From positions 62,001 to 126,000 of the forward strand of contig CBDDAC010000008.1 in assembly GCA_965224765.1 (NCBI GenBank): a DNA stretch of 64,000 nucleotides, in the 5' to 3' direction. Every line of letters starts with the position of its first letter. Position 1 is the stretch's first letter. This DNA comes from CAZDBA01 sp965224765. Lineage in GTDB: Bacteria > Planctomycetota > Planctomycetia > Pirellulales > Pirellulaceae. This document shows positions 54,132-63,360 of the stretch, piece by piece. Below the pieces are notes generated by a model, which saw only the letters and a program-made list of their open reading frames with translations, searched no databases and was not told the DNA's origin. A program made the position numbers and the translations under genes.

Positions 54132-56128
54132 CTTGGATGAGTGCGTTAGGGCCTTGGCAGTGGATGTTGATGGGATTGATTCCTCCACTGATTATCATGC
54201 TGTACTTTCTAAAACTGCGACGTATGCCTTTGGAGGTGCCCAGTACTTACCTTTGGACGCGAACGATTGAGGATCTTCATGTAAACAGTATCTGGCAGAA
54301 ATTACGTAATAGCTTGTTGTTGATTCTTCAATTGATGGTCATTCTGTTTCTCATGTTGTCGCTTTTGCGGCCAGGTTGTCAGGGCGACCGCCTGGAGGGT
54401 GAGTACTTTATCTTTATGATCGATAATTCGGCCAGTATGTCGGCAACGGATTTGCCTGCGAGAGATCGATTGACTGACGCAAAAGAACAGGTCAGTCGCA
54501 TGATTGATCAAATGGATATCGACGACAAAGGAATGATGATCAGTTTTTCTAATTCATCTCGTGTTCTGCAGTCTTACACCAACAACAAGTCGCAATTAAA
54601 ACAACGGCTCAAGGAGATTGAACTAACTGAACGGCCAACGGATATCTCCGAAGCCTTGCTGGCAGCGTCCGCGCTTGCCAACCCTGCCAATGTAAGGTCT
54701 GTCGAAGATGAGCGGGAATTTCAGGTTGCCGAGCCAGTTGAGGCGCAGTTGCATATCTTTTCGGATGGAAGCTTTCCCAACGTTCAGGAATTCTCACTCG
54801 GCAATCTTCAAGCGAAATATCATCCCATTGGCGGATATGAACTTCCTGATAATGTTGGGGTTACGGCATTTACGATCAGTAACGACGTGAATTTGACTGG
54901 GAAAATGCAGGCGTTTGCACAGTTCACGAACGCGTCATTGGACGAGAGAACGATCAATATTTCGCTTTACATCAACGATGAGATTATTGACGCGCGCTCC
55001 GAGGTGACGATTGACGGGCTGGGAGTGCGATCAATTGATTTCGATCTGACGGCCCTGGTGATGGACCTCGAAGAGGCGGCGGCAATCAAGCTGGTCATTG
55101 ATGAAGAGGATGATTTTATGCTCGATAACGTTGCGTACAACGTCGTCAATCCTCCTAATCGTGCTCGGGTTTTGCTGGTCACCGACCAAAATCCTTTTCT
55201 GAGATTGGCATTGGAAACCGAACGGTCAAAAAAGATCGCTGATATCTTTATTGAGAATCGCAATATCCTTCAGGAAAAAAGTTATCAGCAGGAGGCAGCA
55301 CTGGGATACTACGATTTGATCATTTTTGACCAATGTTCGCCTGAAAAGATGCCCGCATGTAATACGTTATTCATTAATGACGTGCCCAAAGGCGACGATT
55401 GGGGACTTGGCGAACCCCAGTTTCCGACCGTCATTCTCGACTACAACACCACGCATCCCTTGATGAGTTCTTTGAGTCTCAGCAGAATTCGAATTGCGCA
55501 ATCGAGCAACGTCAGCAGTCCGAAAGCCACGGTTTCTTTGATGGATTCGACTTTTGGATCAATCATCGCTATCGGTCCTCGCGAAGGATTCGAAGATTGT
55601 GTCATCGGTTTTCCTCTGGTCGAGTATTCGGATAGTGGGGAGTTGTTATACAACACCGACTGGGGCAGCAAACTGAGCTTTCCCATTTTTGTCCAGAACA
55701 TTTTGGAGGTCTTGGCGGGCGGCAGACGCTTTCAAGCATTGAAGACTTCTCAGCCTGGTGATTTGGTTCAGTTTCGTACGCAACTCGCAACGGAAAAGGT
55801 ACGTATTGTGGGGCCGGGCAATGTCGACGAGCAAGTCAAACAGGGCCGCGACAAATCTTTTGTCTTTGGCAAATCGGAACGATCCGGAATTTATCAGGTA
55901 CAGAATCCTGAGGATCAGAAAACGGTCAAAATGTTTGCGGTCAATTTGATGGATCCCAATGAAAGTCGTCTTGAAGTCAAGGAGAAACTGGAAATCGGTT
56001 TCGAAGAGGTCGAAGGCATGGCAGGTCGGGTCCCCGTACGTACTGAGTATTGGACTTGGTTGGCTTTGGTTGCGCTGGTTTTCTTGATGGTCGAATGGTT
56101 GGTTTACAATCGACGGGTGTTCATTTAG
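54128..56128 (+). CDS. BatA/VWA membrane protein (666 aa)
   Basis: N-terminal helices GPWQWMLMGLIPPLIIMLYF and LLLILQLMVILFLMLSLL flank the LRRMPLEVPSTYLWTRTIEDLHV segment of BatA-type proteins. The VWA domain has IDNSASMS near residue 98 and HIFSDGSFPN near 212. The remainder is a beta-rich extracytoplasmic part (NVGVTAFTISNDVNLTGKM), and a last helix (WTWLALVALVFLMVEWLVY) anchors the C-terminus. It overlaps the DUF58 gene by four bases. Confidence 0.88.
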   Translation: MTWMSALGPWQWMLMGLIPPLIIMLYFLKLRRMPLEVPSTYLWTRTIEDLHVNSIWQKLRNSLLLILQLMVILFLMLSLLRPGCQGDRLEGEYFIFMIDNSASMSATDLPARDRLTDAKEQVSRMIDQMDIDDKGMMISFSNSSRVLQSYTNNKSQLKQRLKEIELTERPTDISEALLAASALANPANVRSVEDEREFQVAEPVEAQLHIFSDGSFPNVQEFSLGNLQAKYHPIGGYELPDNVGVTAFTISNDVNLTGKMQAFAQFTNASLDERTINISLYINDEIIDARSEVTIDGLGVRSIDFDLTALVMDLEEAAAIKLVIDEEDDFMLDNVAYNVVNPPNRARVLLVTDQNPFLRLALETERSKKIADIFIENRNILQEKSYQQEAALGYYDLIIFDQCSPEKMPACNTLFINDVPKGDDWGLGEPQFPTVILDYNTTHPLMSSLSLSRIRIAQSSNVSSPKATVSLMDSTFGSIIAIGPREGFEDCVIGFPLVEYSDSGELLYNTDWGSKLSFPIFVQNILEVLAGGRRFQALKTSQPGDLVQFRTQLATEKVRIVGPGNVDEQVKQGRDKSFVFGKSERSGIYQVQNPEDQKTVKMFAVNLMDPNESRLEVKEKLEIGFEEVEGMAGRVPVRTEYWTWLALVALVFLMVEWLVYNRRVFI

Positions 56129-56160
56129 ATCGCATTCAAGGCATTTTTTGGGCTTAATGG

Positions 56161-57723
56161 TTGGTCACTCTCAGGGTGCAAACGTCAAACGTGAACACAG
56201 ATATAGAATGCCGTGGCGAGCCTCCATTGACTGCAGCCTGGTTGCGTGGGTTGCTTGCCGTCGCGATCCTTTCGCAAATCGCAACGCTACTGATTACGTT
56301 CACGACCTGGCAAGTCCGTACGTCGCCTCCGAACCTTCCGCTTTTTGACCTGCCCCAGATTCCCTTGTTGTGGTTGATCTTGATATTTGTTTCTGCCATC
56401 GCGCCCTGGTGGTTGGGAAAAAGAGGAAGCTGGATTCATTTAGCAGTGTTGATCTGCGCCTGTCTCTGGGATCAGTTTCGAATTCAGCCTCAGTTTTATT
56501 TTGGGTGGGTTTTTATTTTTGCAGCGACGAGTGTGAGTGAAGACTCTGAAGATGAGAAACCGTCAAAACTTGGCCTGGTTGTTTGTCGATGGGCTCTGAT
56601 TTCACTCTGGTTTTGGGCAGGGTTTCATAAACTCATTTCTCCGGAATGGCTGACCTATCGCTCTTTTTTTTTCATGGTGAAGATGGTGCCACAGGGGTGG
56701 GCCGAAAATTACCATTTCGTATTTGCCGTAGTGGTGGGAGCATCAGAAGTTGGCTTGGCTGTGCTCGCTTTGGTAAAACCTCGTCTTGCAAGTTGGTTTT
56801 GCATTCTCTTGCATGTCGGCATTGTGCTGTCGCTATTGCTGGCAAACTGGAACTATAGCGTGATTCCATGGAATTTGATGGCCGCCGTTTTTGGCTTTTT
56901 TTTGTTGAGGCGACATTCGATCGGAAGTTTTGATTGGCAATCGATTGTTGTGGGATCGTCGTTGATGTTGATGCCCGCACTATTCTATGTAGGGCAAGTT
57001 GATCGGGCATTTGCTCATGTCCTTTACTCGGGAATGACTCCCTCCGGATTGATTTCGCATACAGACGCTGCGGACATGAATCGGTTGAAACCTAGATTGG
57101 AAAAGGTTCATGATTGGGTTTTGGCGGTCCCCTTTCCCAATGAACGTAGAACGGTAAGACAGTATTTTGAGTTGACGGCAGAGACCGGATCCAAGCTTTT
57201 TTTACGGGATCCTCGGTTGGGGCTTTCGGATCAGTATTTCCTGAGAACCAGTGATGGATCTTTGCCTATTTCAAAATATCAATTCTACTCGGCGGAATTT
57301 GGTTCGGTGATGGGGATTGCTCATGACTATTATTTGGCGACCTATATGTTGGACAAAAAAGAAGTTCGCCGATTGAAACGCTCGAACGATGAGATGGTAT
57401 ATGCTTTGGAGTTCAGTCCTGAGAATTATTCGAGTGAGTTACTGAAACAAGTGGCGGGCTACCCGAACCTTGAACAAGTTCAACTTTCCGGTTGTGATGT
57501 AAAGGATGAAGATCTGCGGGCGCTCTCCGGGCTTTTTCGTCTGGAAGGAATTGGGCTACAAAATACTGCCGTATCCGTGGATGGTTTGAAGTATCTTGAG
57601 GAATTGCCGCAACTTCGGTTTGTGGAAGTGAAGGGCACGAAAATTACCCAAGAAGAGTTGACGGCCTTCTTGAAAAAATTGGGCGGTGGAGCTTCCCCCA
57701 GACTTCAAGGGCTTGTTGATTAA
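56161..57723 (+). CDS. HTTM-like multipass membrane protein with C-terminal leucine-rich repeats; end altered by an IS
   Basis: Start is uncertain (TTG 56161, GTG 56176 or GTG 56191; no good ribosome-binding site). The N-terminal 300 residues have about eight hydrophobic segments and LWFWAGFHKLISPEWLTY, as in HTTM/vitamin-K-carboxylase-like membrane proteins. A soluble part follows, ending in three leucine-rich repeats (NLEQVQLSGCDVKDEDLRAL, LEGIGLQNTAVSVDGLKYL, LRFVEVKGTKITQEELTAFL). The final residues GLVD and the stop codon come from the IS1182 element that starts at 57709, so the native C-terminus is lost or shortened. It lies 32 bp after the VWA gene and probably belongs to the same operon. 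Confidence 0.75.
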   Translation: MVTLRVQTSNVNTDIECRGEPPLTAAWLRGLLAVAILSQIATLLITFTTWQVRTSPPNLPLFDLPQIPLLWLILIFVSAIAPWWLGKRGSWIHLAVLICACLWDQFRIQPQFYFGWVFIFAATSVSEDSEDEKPSKLGLVVCRWALISLWFWAGFHKLISPEWLTYRSFFFMVKMVPQGWAENYHFVFAVVVGASEVGLAVLALVKPRLASWFCILLHVGIVLSLLLANWNYSVIPWNLMAAVFGFFLLRRHSIGSFDWQSIVVGSSLMLMPALFYVGQVDRAFAHVLYSGMTPSGLISHTDAADMNRLKPRLEKVHDWVLAVPFPNERRTVRQYFELTAETGSKLFLRDPRLGLSDQYFLRTSDGSLPISKYQFYSAEFGSVMGIAHDYYLATYMLDKKEVRRLKRSNDEMVYALEFSPENYSSELLKQVAGYPNLEQVQLSGCDVKDEDLRALSGLFRLEGIGLQNTAVSVDGLKYLEELPQLRFVEVKGTKITQEELTAFLKKLGGGASPRLQGLVD

Positions 57724-59492
57724 TTTCAGTTTCGTTGGTTTGAGTTTGGTTTCCCCCCATTCCCCCGCTCGGTCGAAACAGACCGGTGGCGGGGGCAGCG
57801 ACGACTCAAATTAAAAGGGTGAAAGGGACGGGGAAACTTCGCATGCTGGTGGCGGAGGACCGGCATGGTTGCGAGACAGTCCGATCAACCGATGGACGTT
57901 GAAAGCGGCCACGCACCAATTCCATTCCTGGCTTACACGCTCGAGGGTTCGAGTCAGGAACTGTCGCATCCCAAACTGTGACTTAATCACGGCGAACGGA
58001 CGCTCGGTCGGATGTTGACGTTTCCGGTAGATCTCTTTCGCTTCCTCCGTCGCCATCTTCTGAGCATGAGCAACCCGCGAAAGTTCGTGCTCTTCATGGG
58101 TCACCTGACGGCCAGTGCCCGCCTTGCGTAAGCAAAGTGCCGCCAGCGGGCAGCCAGAACAAACTTCGCTGTCGATCTTGTAACGGAAACGCATGCGACT
58201 TTCGCCAGAAGAACGCTTATCACGCGATTTGCCTTTGAACTCCAGTGCTTGGCCATTGGGGCACCAGTAACAATCGTTCTCCGAATCGAAAACGAAAGCG
58301 TCTTTGGAAAGTTGTGTTCGCTTAACGCCTGCCACCGTCACGTTGACGACGGGCAGCCTGCCTCGGTCTGATGGGGCGACCGGCTCCTTGAGATTCTCGC
58401 GAACTGCTGGGTTTTTTGTGGGATCTGTCGTTTTGGTCGGTGCGTAAAGTTCGACGCCTGCTTCGTTGCACTTGGCGATGTTTTCCCCCGTGGCCATCAA
58501 GCCATCGGCCAACGCCTTGCCGGGCGCCGACTCCAGCCCAAAGTTTTCTTGAACCCTTGCGATCGAGCCCATCAGCTGACCGTCTTCGTTGATTTCGTTG
58601 AGCACGCTCGCGTCGACGATCACCCCGCTGTCGATATCGACCGTTGAGATCGGACTGTAGTTGGGAGAGTGACCGCCGTCTTTATTGGGCATGATCCGTG
58701 ATTCCGGATCGGTCATCGGGATTCGGGCGGGAACCGTTTTGCCCGCCGATTCGAGCTTTTCCACTTCGGCCAAAGCGGCGTTGACTTTGGCAAGTTTCCG
58801 CTCCAGCTGAGCCGAATCGACTTCCAGCTGATGGTGCGAAGCTCCGCCAAACTGCTCGGATTCGTGTTGATCAGCCGCTTGGGCCTGAGCGTCAAATTGT
58901 TGGTAGGCTGCAGTGAGTTCTTTTTTAAGTTCACGCAGACGCTCCGGAGTCCGACTGGCTTGGCGCGAGTTGTTGGAACGCATGCGGGTCGCGTCGAAGC
59001 CGAGGCTGTCCAGGCGTACCCAGCCCAGTTCTTGTCCAAGCAATGCCATCTGGATGAACAGTCCGCTCAGGGCTTCTTGGTTCCCGATCCGGAATTTGCA
59101 AATCGTTGTGTGGTCGATCGAACGACTTTCGACGAGCCAGCGGAAATCCAAGCGAATCGTTAACGCTTCCTCCAGCATCCGACTGCTGATGATCCGGCAA
59201 AACAAGCCGTAGAGGATGACGCTGGCCACGATTCGCGGGTGAAGCGGAGGACGACCCCTGACAAGGGCATACTTCGTTTCCCAACTTGACCAGTCGACAC
59301 CTCGAAGAATCCGGTCCAACACGCGAACGTCATGGTTGGCCGGAATTGATTCGTCCAGACGCTCCGGAAACAAAACTAATTGATCGCGACTCTCTTTGAC
59401 CTTGGCCCAATCCATGTTTGACTCCTTTCCAAACATCATCCGGGTTCTCATAAATTTTTAACACCCCAGGCAAGTACTTAATCAACAAGCCC
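57709..59492 (-). mobile_element. IS1182-type element, second kind, copy 2
   Basis: 1,784 bp with GGGCTTGTTGATTAA inverted repeats, the same as 18311-20094. The flanks TTCCCCCAGACTTCA(A) and TGAAAGTCTGGGG are near-perfect inverted repeats of each other, so the IS sits in the loop of a dispersed hairpin repeat. No clean direct target duplication is seen here, unlike copy 1. Confidence 0.9.
57811..59415 (-). CDS. IS1182-family transposase (534 aa), copy 2
   Basis: Same protein as 18413-20017 with one seen change (Leu for Ile in LCLRKAG). Start MDWAKVKESRDQ after AAAGGAG. The motifs are described for copy 1 and the protein is intact. It is transcribed toward the end of the HTTM/LRR gene. Confidence 0.92.
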   Translation of the reverse strand: MDWAKVKESRDQLVLFPERLDESIPANHDVRVLDRILRGVDWSSWETKYALVRGRPPLHPRIVASVILYGLFCRIISSRMLEEALTIRLDFRWLVESRSIDHTTICKFRIGNQEALSGLFIQMALLGQELGWVRLDSLGFDATRMRSNNSRQASRTPERLRELKKELTAAYQQFDAQAQAADQHESEQFGGASHHQLEVDSAQLERKLAKVNAALAEVEKLESAGKTVPARIPMTDPESRIMPNKDGGHSPNYSPISTVDIDSGVIVDASVLNEINEDGQLMGSIARVQENFGLESAPGKALADGLMATGENIAKCNEAGVELYAPTKTTDPTKNPAVRENLKEPVAPSDRGRLPVVNVTVAGVKRTQLSKDAFVFDSENDCYWCPNGQALEFKGKSRDKRSSGESRMRFRYKIDSEVCSGCPLAALCLRKAGTGRQVTHEEHELSRVAHAQKMATEEAKEIYRKRQHPTERPFAVIKSQFGMRQFLTRTLERVSQEWNWCVAAFNVHRLIGLSRNHAGPPPPACEVSPSLSPF

Positions 59493-59760
59493 TGAAAGTC
59501 TGGGGCTAAGGGAAGTTGCCGCTCCGCGGAATAGGCAACCCGACGTCCACCTTTACAAGCATTCACACTACGAGTTGGCAATGGTAACCCGAAGCGTCAG
59601 CGAGGACGATCCTGAACTGTTCCTCGCTGACGCGTCAGGTTTCCATAATGCCTGACCTAAAGCCTGTTACCGATTCCCGATGCAGATGCCGTCGCGCCGC
59701 GACTTCTGTTTGGGGGGGGTCAGCGAGGACCGTCTAGGTTGATCATCGGGGCCCTACTCG
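59493..59760. repeat. Cluster of dispersed intergenic repeats
   Basis: TGAAAGTCTGGGGCTAAGGG, then a 13-bp perfect hairpin GCGTCAGCGAGGA / TCCTCGCTGACGC at 59594-59633, then GTCAGCGAGGACCG near 59721 after a G8 run. No gene is supported. The hairpin is the same family as 4895-4933. Confidence 0.65.
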
Positions 59761-59785
59761 ATTGCCCCAAAATTTTCACCGTGAT

Positions 59786-61561
59786 TCAGTGAACGCCCCC
59801 ATCCTTGTCTTTGGACTCTCCGAGAACCATTTTGCGAGTATAGAAAAGCGGGAGAAACAGCACGGGGAGCACTACAGCCGAAAGCGTAACAACCGTCACC
59901 AACCACTGCTTCTCTATCAAGGCAATGAAGCTTTCCTTGTCTGCGATTTGATTGGCGAGTTCGGTGTTTACTTCCGCAGCCAAGGCTCCTCCGCCTACGG
60001 CAAATTCCTTAGCCAATGCGCCGCCCCCTGCTGCGACATAATAAGCAAGTGCCGCGCCTCCTGCTGCAGAATGCCACCCAATCGCGACGCCGCCGCAAGC
60101 ATCATACCCCAGCGCTGCTCCACCAAACGCTAACGCTCCTAGCGCCAAACCACCAAAGGACAACAACCCAATGGACATTCCGCCGACTGAAATCAAGCCA
60201 CATGAAAAACCGCCGACCGCTACCGCACCATAAGATCGTCCGCCAGCAGCGAACAGAACACCTTTGGCCACGTCTCCTATGGCAATCCACCCCTTCGCCA
60301 CAAGTGCCTGCGACCGGTCGAGTCGCGAGAGATTGTTCAAGGTCGGGTCACTGACTTGAATATCAATTAGCGGCAACCCAAACAATGAAATCGAACTGGT
60401 ATATCGTCGCCCACAGACTCGGATGGTCGCTGAATTTGACTTGTCTTGAAATTTCGCGGCAAGTTTGGACTGGTTGGGATCCTCTACAGGAGAAAGCTCC
60501 TTACGAAGCAGCTTCACAAGGGTCTGAGTCTTGACGGCCTGGAGGATCGTCCACCCGGTAAAAGGCAGGCTCAGTCCAATTAACCCAGACAAAAATACCA
60601 TTGGCGCTAGTAGTGAGAAAGACAGCAGTAAACTCAGCAATAACACGCCCAACGCATAAAACAGTCCCACACCAATAGTGAGTCGAGCCCGCTCAAGCAA
60701 TAACTGCCGCTCTGTTTCCGTAGGGGCAAGCTGAGCCGGAAGCCAGGTTCCAAACCATGTGCCTCCAATACCTCCCAACGTTCCGATCAAACCACCCAAC
60801 AATCCCACCATCGATCCACCAGCAAGAACCTTTGCGGTTGCAATTGCCGCTGACCCTTTCGCCATTGAACCCATCGTCGCGGCACTCGCCGACGCTGAGT
60901 GCCCCGCAACCCCAAATGCCGTGAGCCCCGCCATGACCCGCGCAGTAAACGTTCGACTGGGGTTACTGCGGTCCAGGACGCCTTCGATCAAGCTTGAAAT
61001 CCTACCACGCAGCATCTCACGACCTCGAGCGAGTCGCTGACGTGCAGCCGCGTTCGTCAATCCAAGCGAGCCGGCAACTTCATCAATGGACTGTCCTTGT
61101 CGGTAATAGAGCGTTAGCACCTCTCGGTAATTCTCTGGAATCTGCTCAAGCGTTTTCCAAACCAGTGATTCTTCCTCCTGGGAAATGAACTGATCCGTAG
61201 GATCAATCGAAGAAGACTGAGGTTCAAACGCTAAATTGGATTGTTGAACTTCTCCGATGCGAATTTTCCTGCGACGCCATTGCCTGGCCATATTCCTGGC
61301 GATCCCACAAAGCCACGCACCCAATCGACTTGAGTCGCGAAGTTTCTCACGAGTCTTCCAGGCAGCCCAAAACGTCTCCTGGGCAATATCCTGACTGCTC
61401 GAAAAATCACCAACGATACTAAACGCGACCGCGGAAACGGCGCTTTGGTATTTGACAACAAGCTGTTCGAACGCCCCGGTATCGCCACGGGTCACTTCAC
61501 GCCAAAGCTGTTGCTCTGTGTTGAACTGAGATTTGGAGGAGGTCGCTTGCATGTTCGTCAC
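59786..61561 (-). CDS. ECF sigma factor fused to a membrane domain with decapeptide Gly repeats (591 aa)
   Basis: Residues 25-75 are sigma region 2 (GAFEQLVVKYQSAVSAVAFS, DIAQETFWAAWKT). Residues 138-190 are region 4 (IPENYREVLTLYYRQGQSID, AARQRLARGREMLR). About 220-335 holds Gly-rich and hydrophobic helices (GVGLFYALGVLLLSLLLSFS, FLSGLIGLSLPFTGWTI). From about 440 to 525 come ten-residue repeats of the form G-G-x-x-x-G-x-x-x-V/F/A (GGRSYGAVAV, GGFSCGLISV, GGMSIGLLSF, GGLALGALAF). A final helix, WLVTVVTLSAVVLPVLFLPL, ends the protein. The C-terminal part presumably tethers and controls the sigma factor in place of a separate anti-sigma factor. Neighbouring targets are unknown. Confidence 0.88.
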   Translation of the reverse strand: MTNMQATSSKSQFNTEQQLWREVTRGDTGAFEQLVVKYQSAVSAVAFSIVGDFSSSQDIAQETFWAAWKTREKLRDSSRLGAWLCGIARNMARQWRRRKIRIGEVQQSNLAFEPQSSSIDPTDQFISQEEESLVWKTLEQIPENYREVLTLYYRQGQSIDEVAGSLGLTNAAARQRLARGREMLRGRISSLIEGVLDRSNPSRTFTARVMAGLTAFGVAGHSASASAATMGSMAKGSAAIATAKVLAGGSMVGLLGGLIGTLGGIGGTWFGTWLPAQLAPTETERQLLLERARLTIGVGLFYALGVLLLSLLLSFSLLAPMVFLSGLIGLSLPFTGWTILQAVKTQTLVKLLRKELSPVEDPNQSKLAAKFQDKSNSATIRVCGRRYTSSISLFGLPLIDIQVSDPTLNNLSRLDRSQALVAKGWIAIGDVAKGVLFAAGGRSYGAVAVGGFSCGLISVGGMSIGLLSFGGLALGALAFGGAALGYDACGGVAIGWHSAAGGAALAYYVAAGGGALAKEFAVGGGALAAEVNTELANQIADKESFIALIEKQWLVTVVTLSAVVLPVLFLPLFYTRKMVLGESKDKDGGVH

Positions 61562-61721
61562 CTTATTTCGACTTTAGCTTGTTCATCTACAAGTGTTCAG
61601 GCAAGTCGATGACGTGACAAAAAATATCAAAATTTGATAAATCCCCGGAAAACCCGCACAAATTTGCAAAATCCGACAGCAGTCCAAACCTACCACTCAG
61701 TTCGGCAAAAGAGCCAATGGT

Positions 61722-62942
61722 CTAAACATTCTGGCCAGCCAGCCATCCCGTGCTAAACGCCGATTGAAAATTGAAACCGCCGATGGGACCGTCCAAGTCC
61801 AAAACCTCGCCCGCGAAAAATAGCCCCTCAACGATCTTACTTTCCATCGTACTACTGTTCACTTCGCTGAGATCGATACCTCCCGCAGTTACCTCAGCCT
61901 TGGCATACCCGCGAGTTCCGTGAATCGGGAAAGACAACTGTTTTAAGGATTGTGCCAAATGGCGAATCTGCTTTTTTGATAGCTCCGCTGAGCGAAATCC
62001 TGGATCAAGCCCCAACGACTGCAACAAGCTCTCCTTGAGCCTCTTGGGCCAATTCGAATTCATCAGCTGTGACAATACACTGATATCCGTCGATTTCGCA
62101 GACGCCTGGAACGCCTCAAACTGCCTTTCCACATTGACCTGCGGATACAAGTCGATGACCAAATCCAACTTTTTGTTGTCCGCCAGGCTAATGGCTCGAC
62201 TCACATTCATCGGCCCCGGACCTGAAAATCCGAAATGCGTAAAAAGAACCGGTTGATCGCTTGTACTTAGTGGCTTCCCTTCCGCACAAACGACTTTGGT
62301 CTCGATCAGCTCAATGGCGATCCCCTTGAGCTGATTCGCCCAAGGCACCTGAGAAACAATCGGCGTCAACGCAGCCCCCAATGGAGTCAGCGTGTGGCCA
62401 AAGGACTGAGCCCAACCGTATCCGTCACCCGTCGTGCCACACCCCGGATAAGATTTTCCACCGGAAGTAATCAAAAGCGATTTTACCGAAAACGATCCTT
62501 CCAGAGTCTCGATCTGAAACTCAGAATTTGTTTTTCGGCAACCTGTCACGGAACTTTCGGTGCGAATCTCTGCACCTGATTTTCTGGCCATTCGCACCAA
62601 AGCATCTCGTACGTCAATCGCTCGATCACTTACCGGGAAAATCTTGCCTGTCGATTCAATTTTTGTATCGACACCTTCATCATGAAATTTCTTCAAAACG
62701 TCCGCTGGAGAAAGAGCCGCCAATGCGGAATAGAGAAAACGGCCATTGCTACCAAACGACTTAGAAATCTCACGGGCCGAACAATTGTGAGTCACATTGC
62801 AGCGCGTTCCACCCGACATCAAAATCTTGACGCCCAGTTTCCTATTCTTCTCCAACAGCAAAGTTGATTTGCCGCGCGACGCTGAACTCGCCGCTGCCAT
62901 CAATCCCGCCGCACCAGCGCCAACAACCCCCACGTCCCACAT
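61722..62942 (-). CDS. FAD-dependent oxidoreductase of the BaiN/HI0933 family
   Basis: VGVVGAGAAGLMAAASSASR is the dinucleotide-binding Rossmann motif. LGVKILMSGGTRCNVTH is the HI0933 signature. GGKSYPGCGTTGDGYGWA and the C-terminal VTAGGIDLSEVNSSTMESK and LFFAGEVLDLDGPIGGFNFQ complete the fold. Length (406 aa) is normal. Predicted soluble flavoprotein; substrate unknown in this family outside the bile-acid enzyme BaiN. Confidence 0.92.
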   Translation of the reverse strand: MWDVGVVGAGAAGLMAAASSASRGKSTLLLEKNRKLGVKILMSGGTRCNVTHNCSAREISKSFGSNGRFLYSALAALSPADVLKKFHDEGVDTKIESTGKIFPVSDRAIDVRDALVRMARKSGAEIRTESSVTGCRKTNSEFQIETLEGSFSVKSLLITSGGKSYPGCGTTGDGYGWAQSFGHTLTPLGAALTPIVSQVPWANQLKGIAIELIETKVVCAEGKPLSTSDQPVLFTHFGFSGPGPMNVSRAISLADNKKLDLVIDLYPQVNVERQFEAFQASAKSTDISVLSQLMNSNWPKRLKESLLQSLGLDPGFRSAELSKKQIRHLAQSLKQLSFPIHGTRGYAKAEVTAGGIDLSEVNSSTMESKIVEGLFFAGEVLDLDGPIGGFNFQSAFSTGWLAGQNV

Positions 62943-63203
62943 TCAACGCACTCCGCCTATTGTTAACATTCACCCCGAAACACCATCGCCAAACCGATAT
63001 TGTGATTGCGAGTTCCAAACAAAACCACTCCTACACAGCAACAATAAAACTAACTCTTAGCAATTCCCAAACCAACCATTTCACGGATGTCAAATGGCGC
63101 AACATCCTATCGCAATGGACATCGAAAAATCCCGCGCAAATAGATCTGGACCGACCATTGGCTCGCGCCACAGAAACCCTTAATGCAAAAAAAGACCCAT
63201 AAC
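62943..63203. other. Intergenic stretch without recognisable gene
   Basis: No supported gene or structured RNA seen. Confidence 0.5.
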
Positions 63204-63210
63204 CATGTTT

Positions 63211-63246
63211 AAAAAAAGCGACGTGCCGAGTCTTCGGCGCGTCGCT
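63211..63246 (-). terminator. Rho-independent terminator of the ribbon-helix-helix gene
   Basis: Minus strand: AGCGACGCGCCGA, short loop, TCGGCACGTCGCT followed by T6, with one mismatched position in the stem. Lies 115 bp after the stop at 63361. Confidence 0.75.
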
Positions 63247-63360
63247 TCATGGGTCGACTGGGTGGAGACAGGTTCTGCTAAGGCCTAGCCCGAAGGGCCA
63301 AGACTGGTATGCGGGTGGGAAGCCCAAATTCGATTGTAAATTGAATGAACTACCTTCTAA

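Noticed and set aside
59722..59729. G8 run as a regulatory phase-variation tract
   Set aside because: It lies in non-coding repeat DNA with no gene or promoter clearly next to it.
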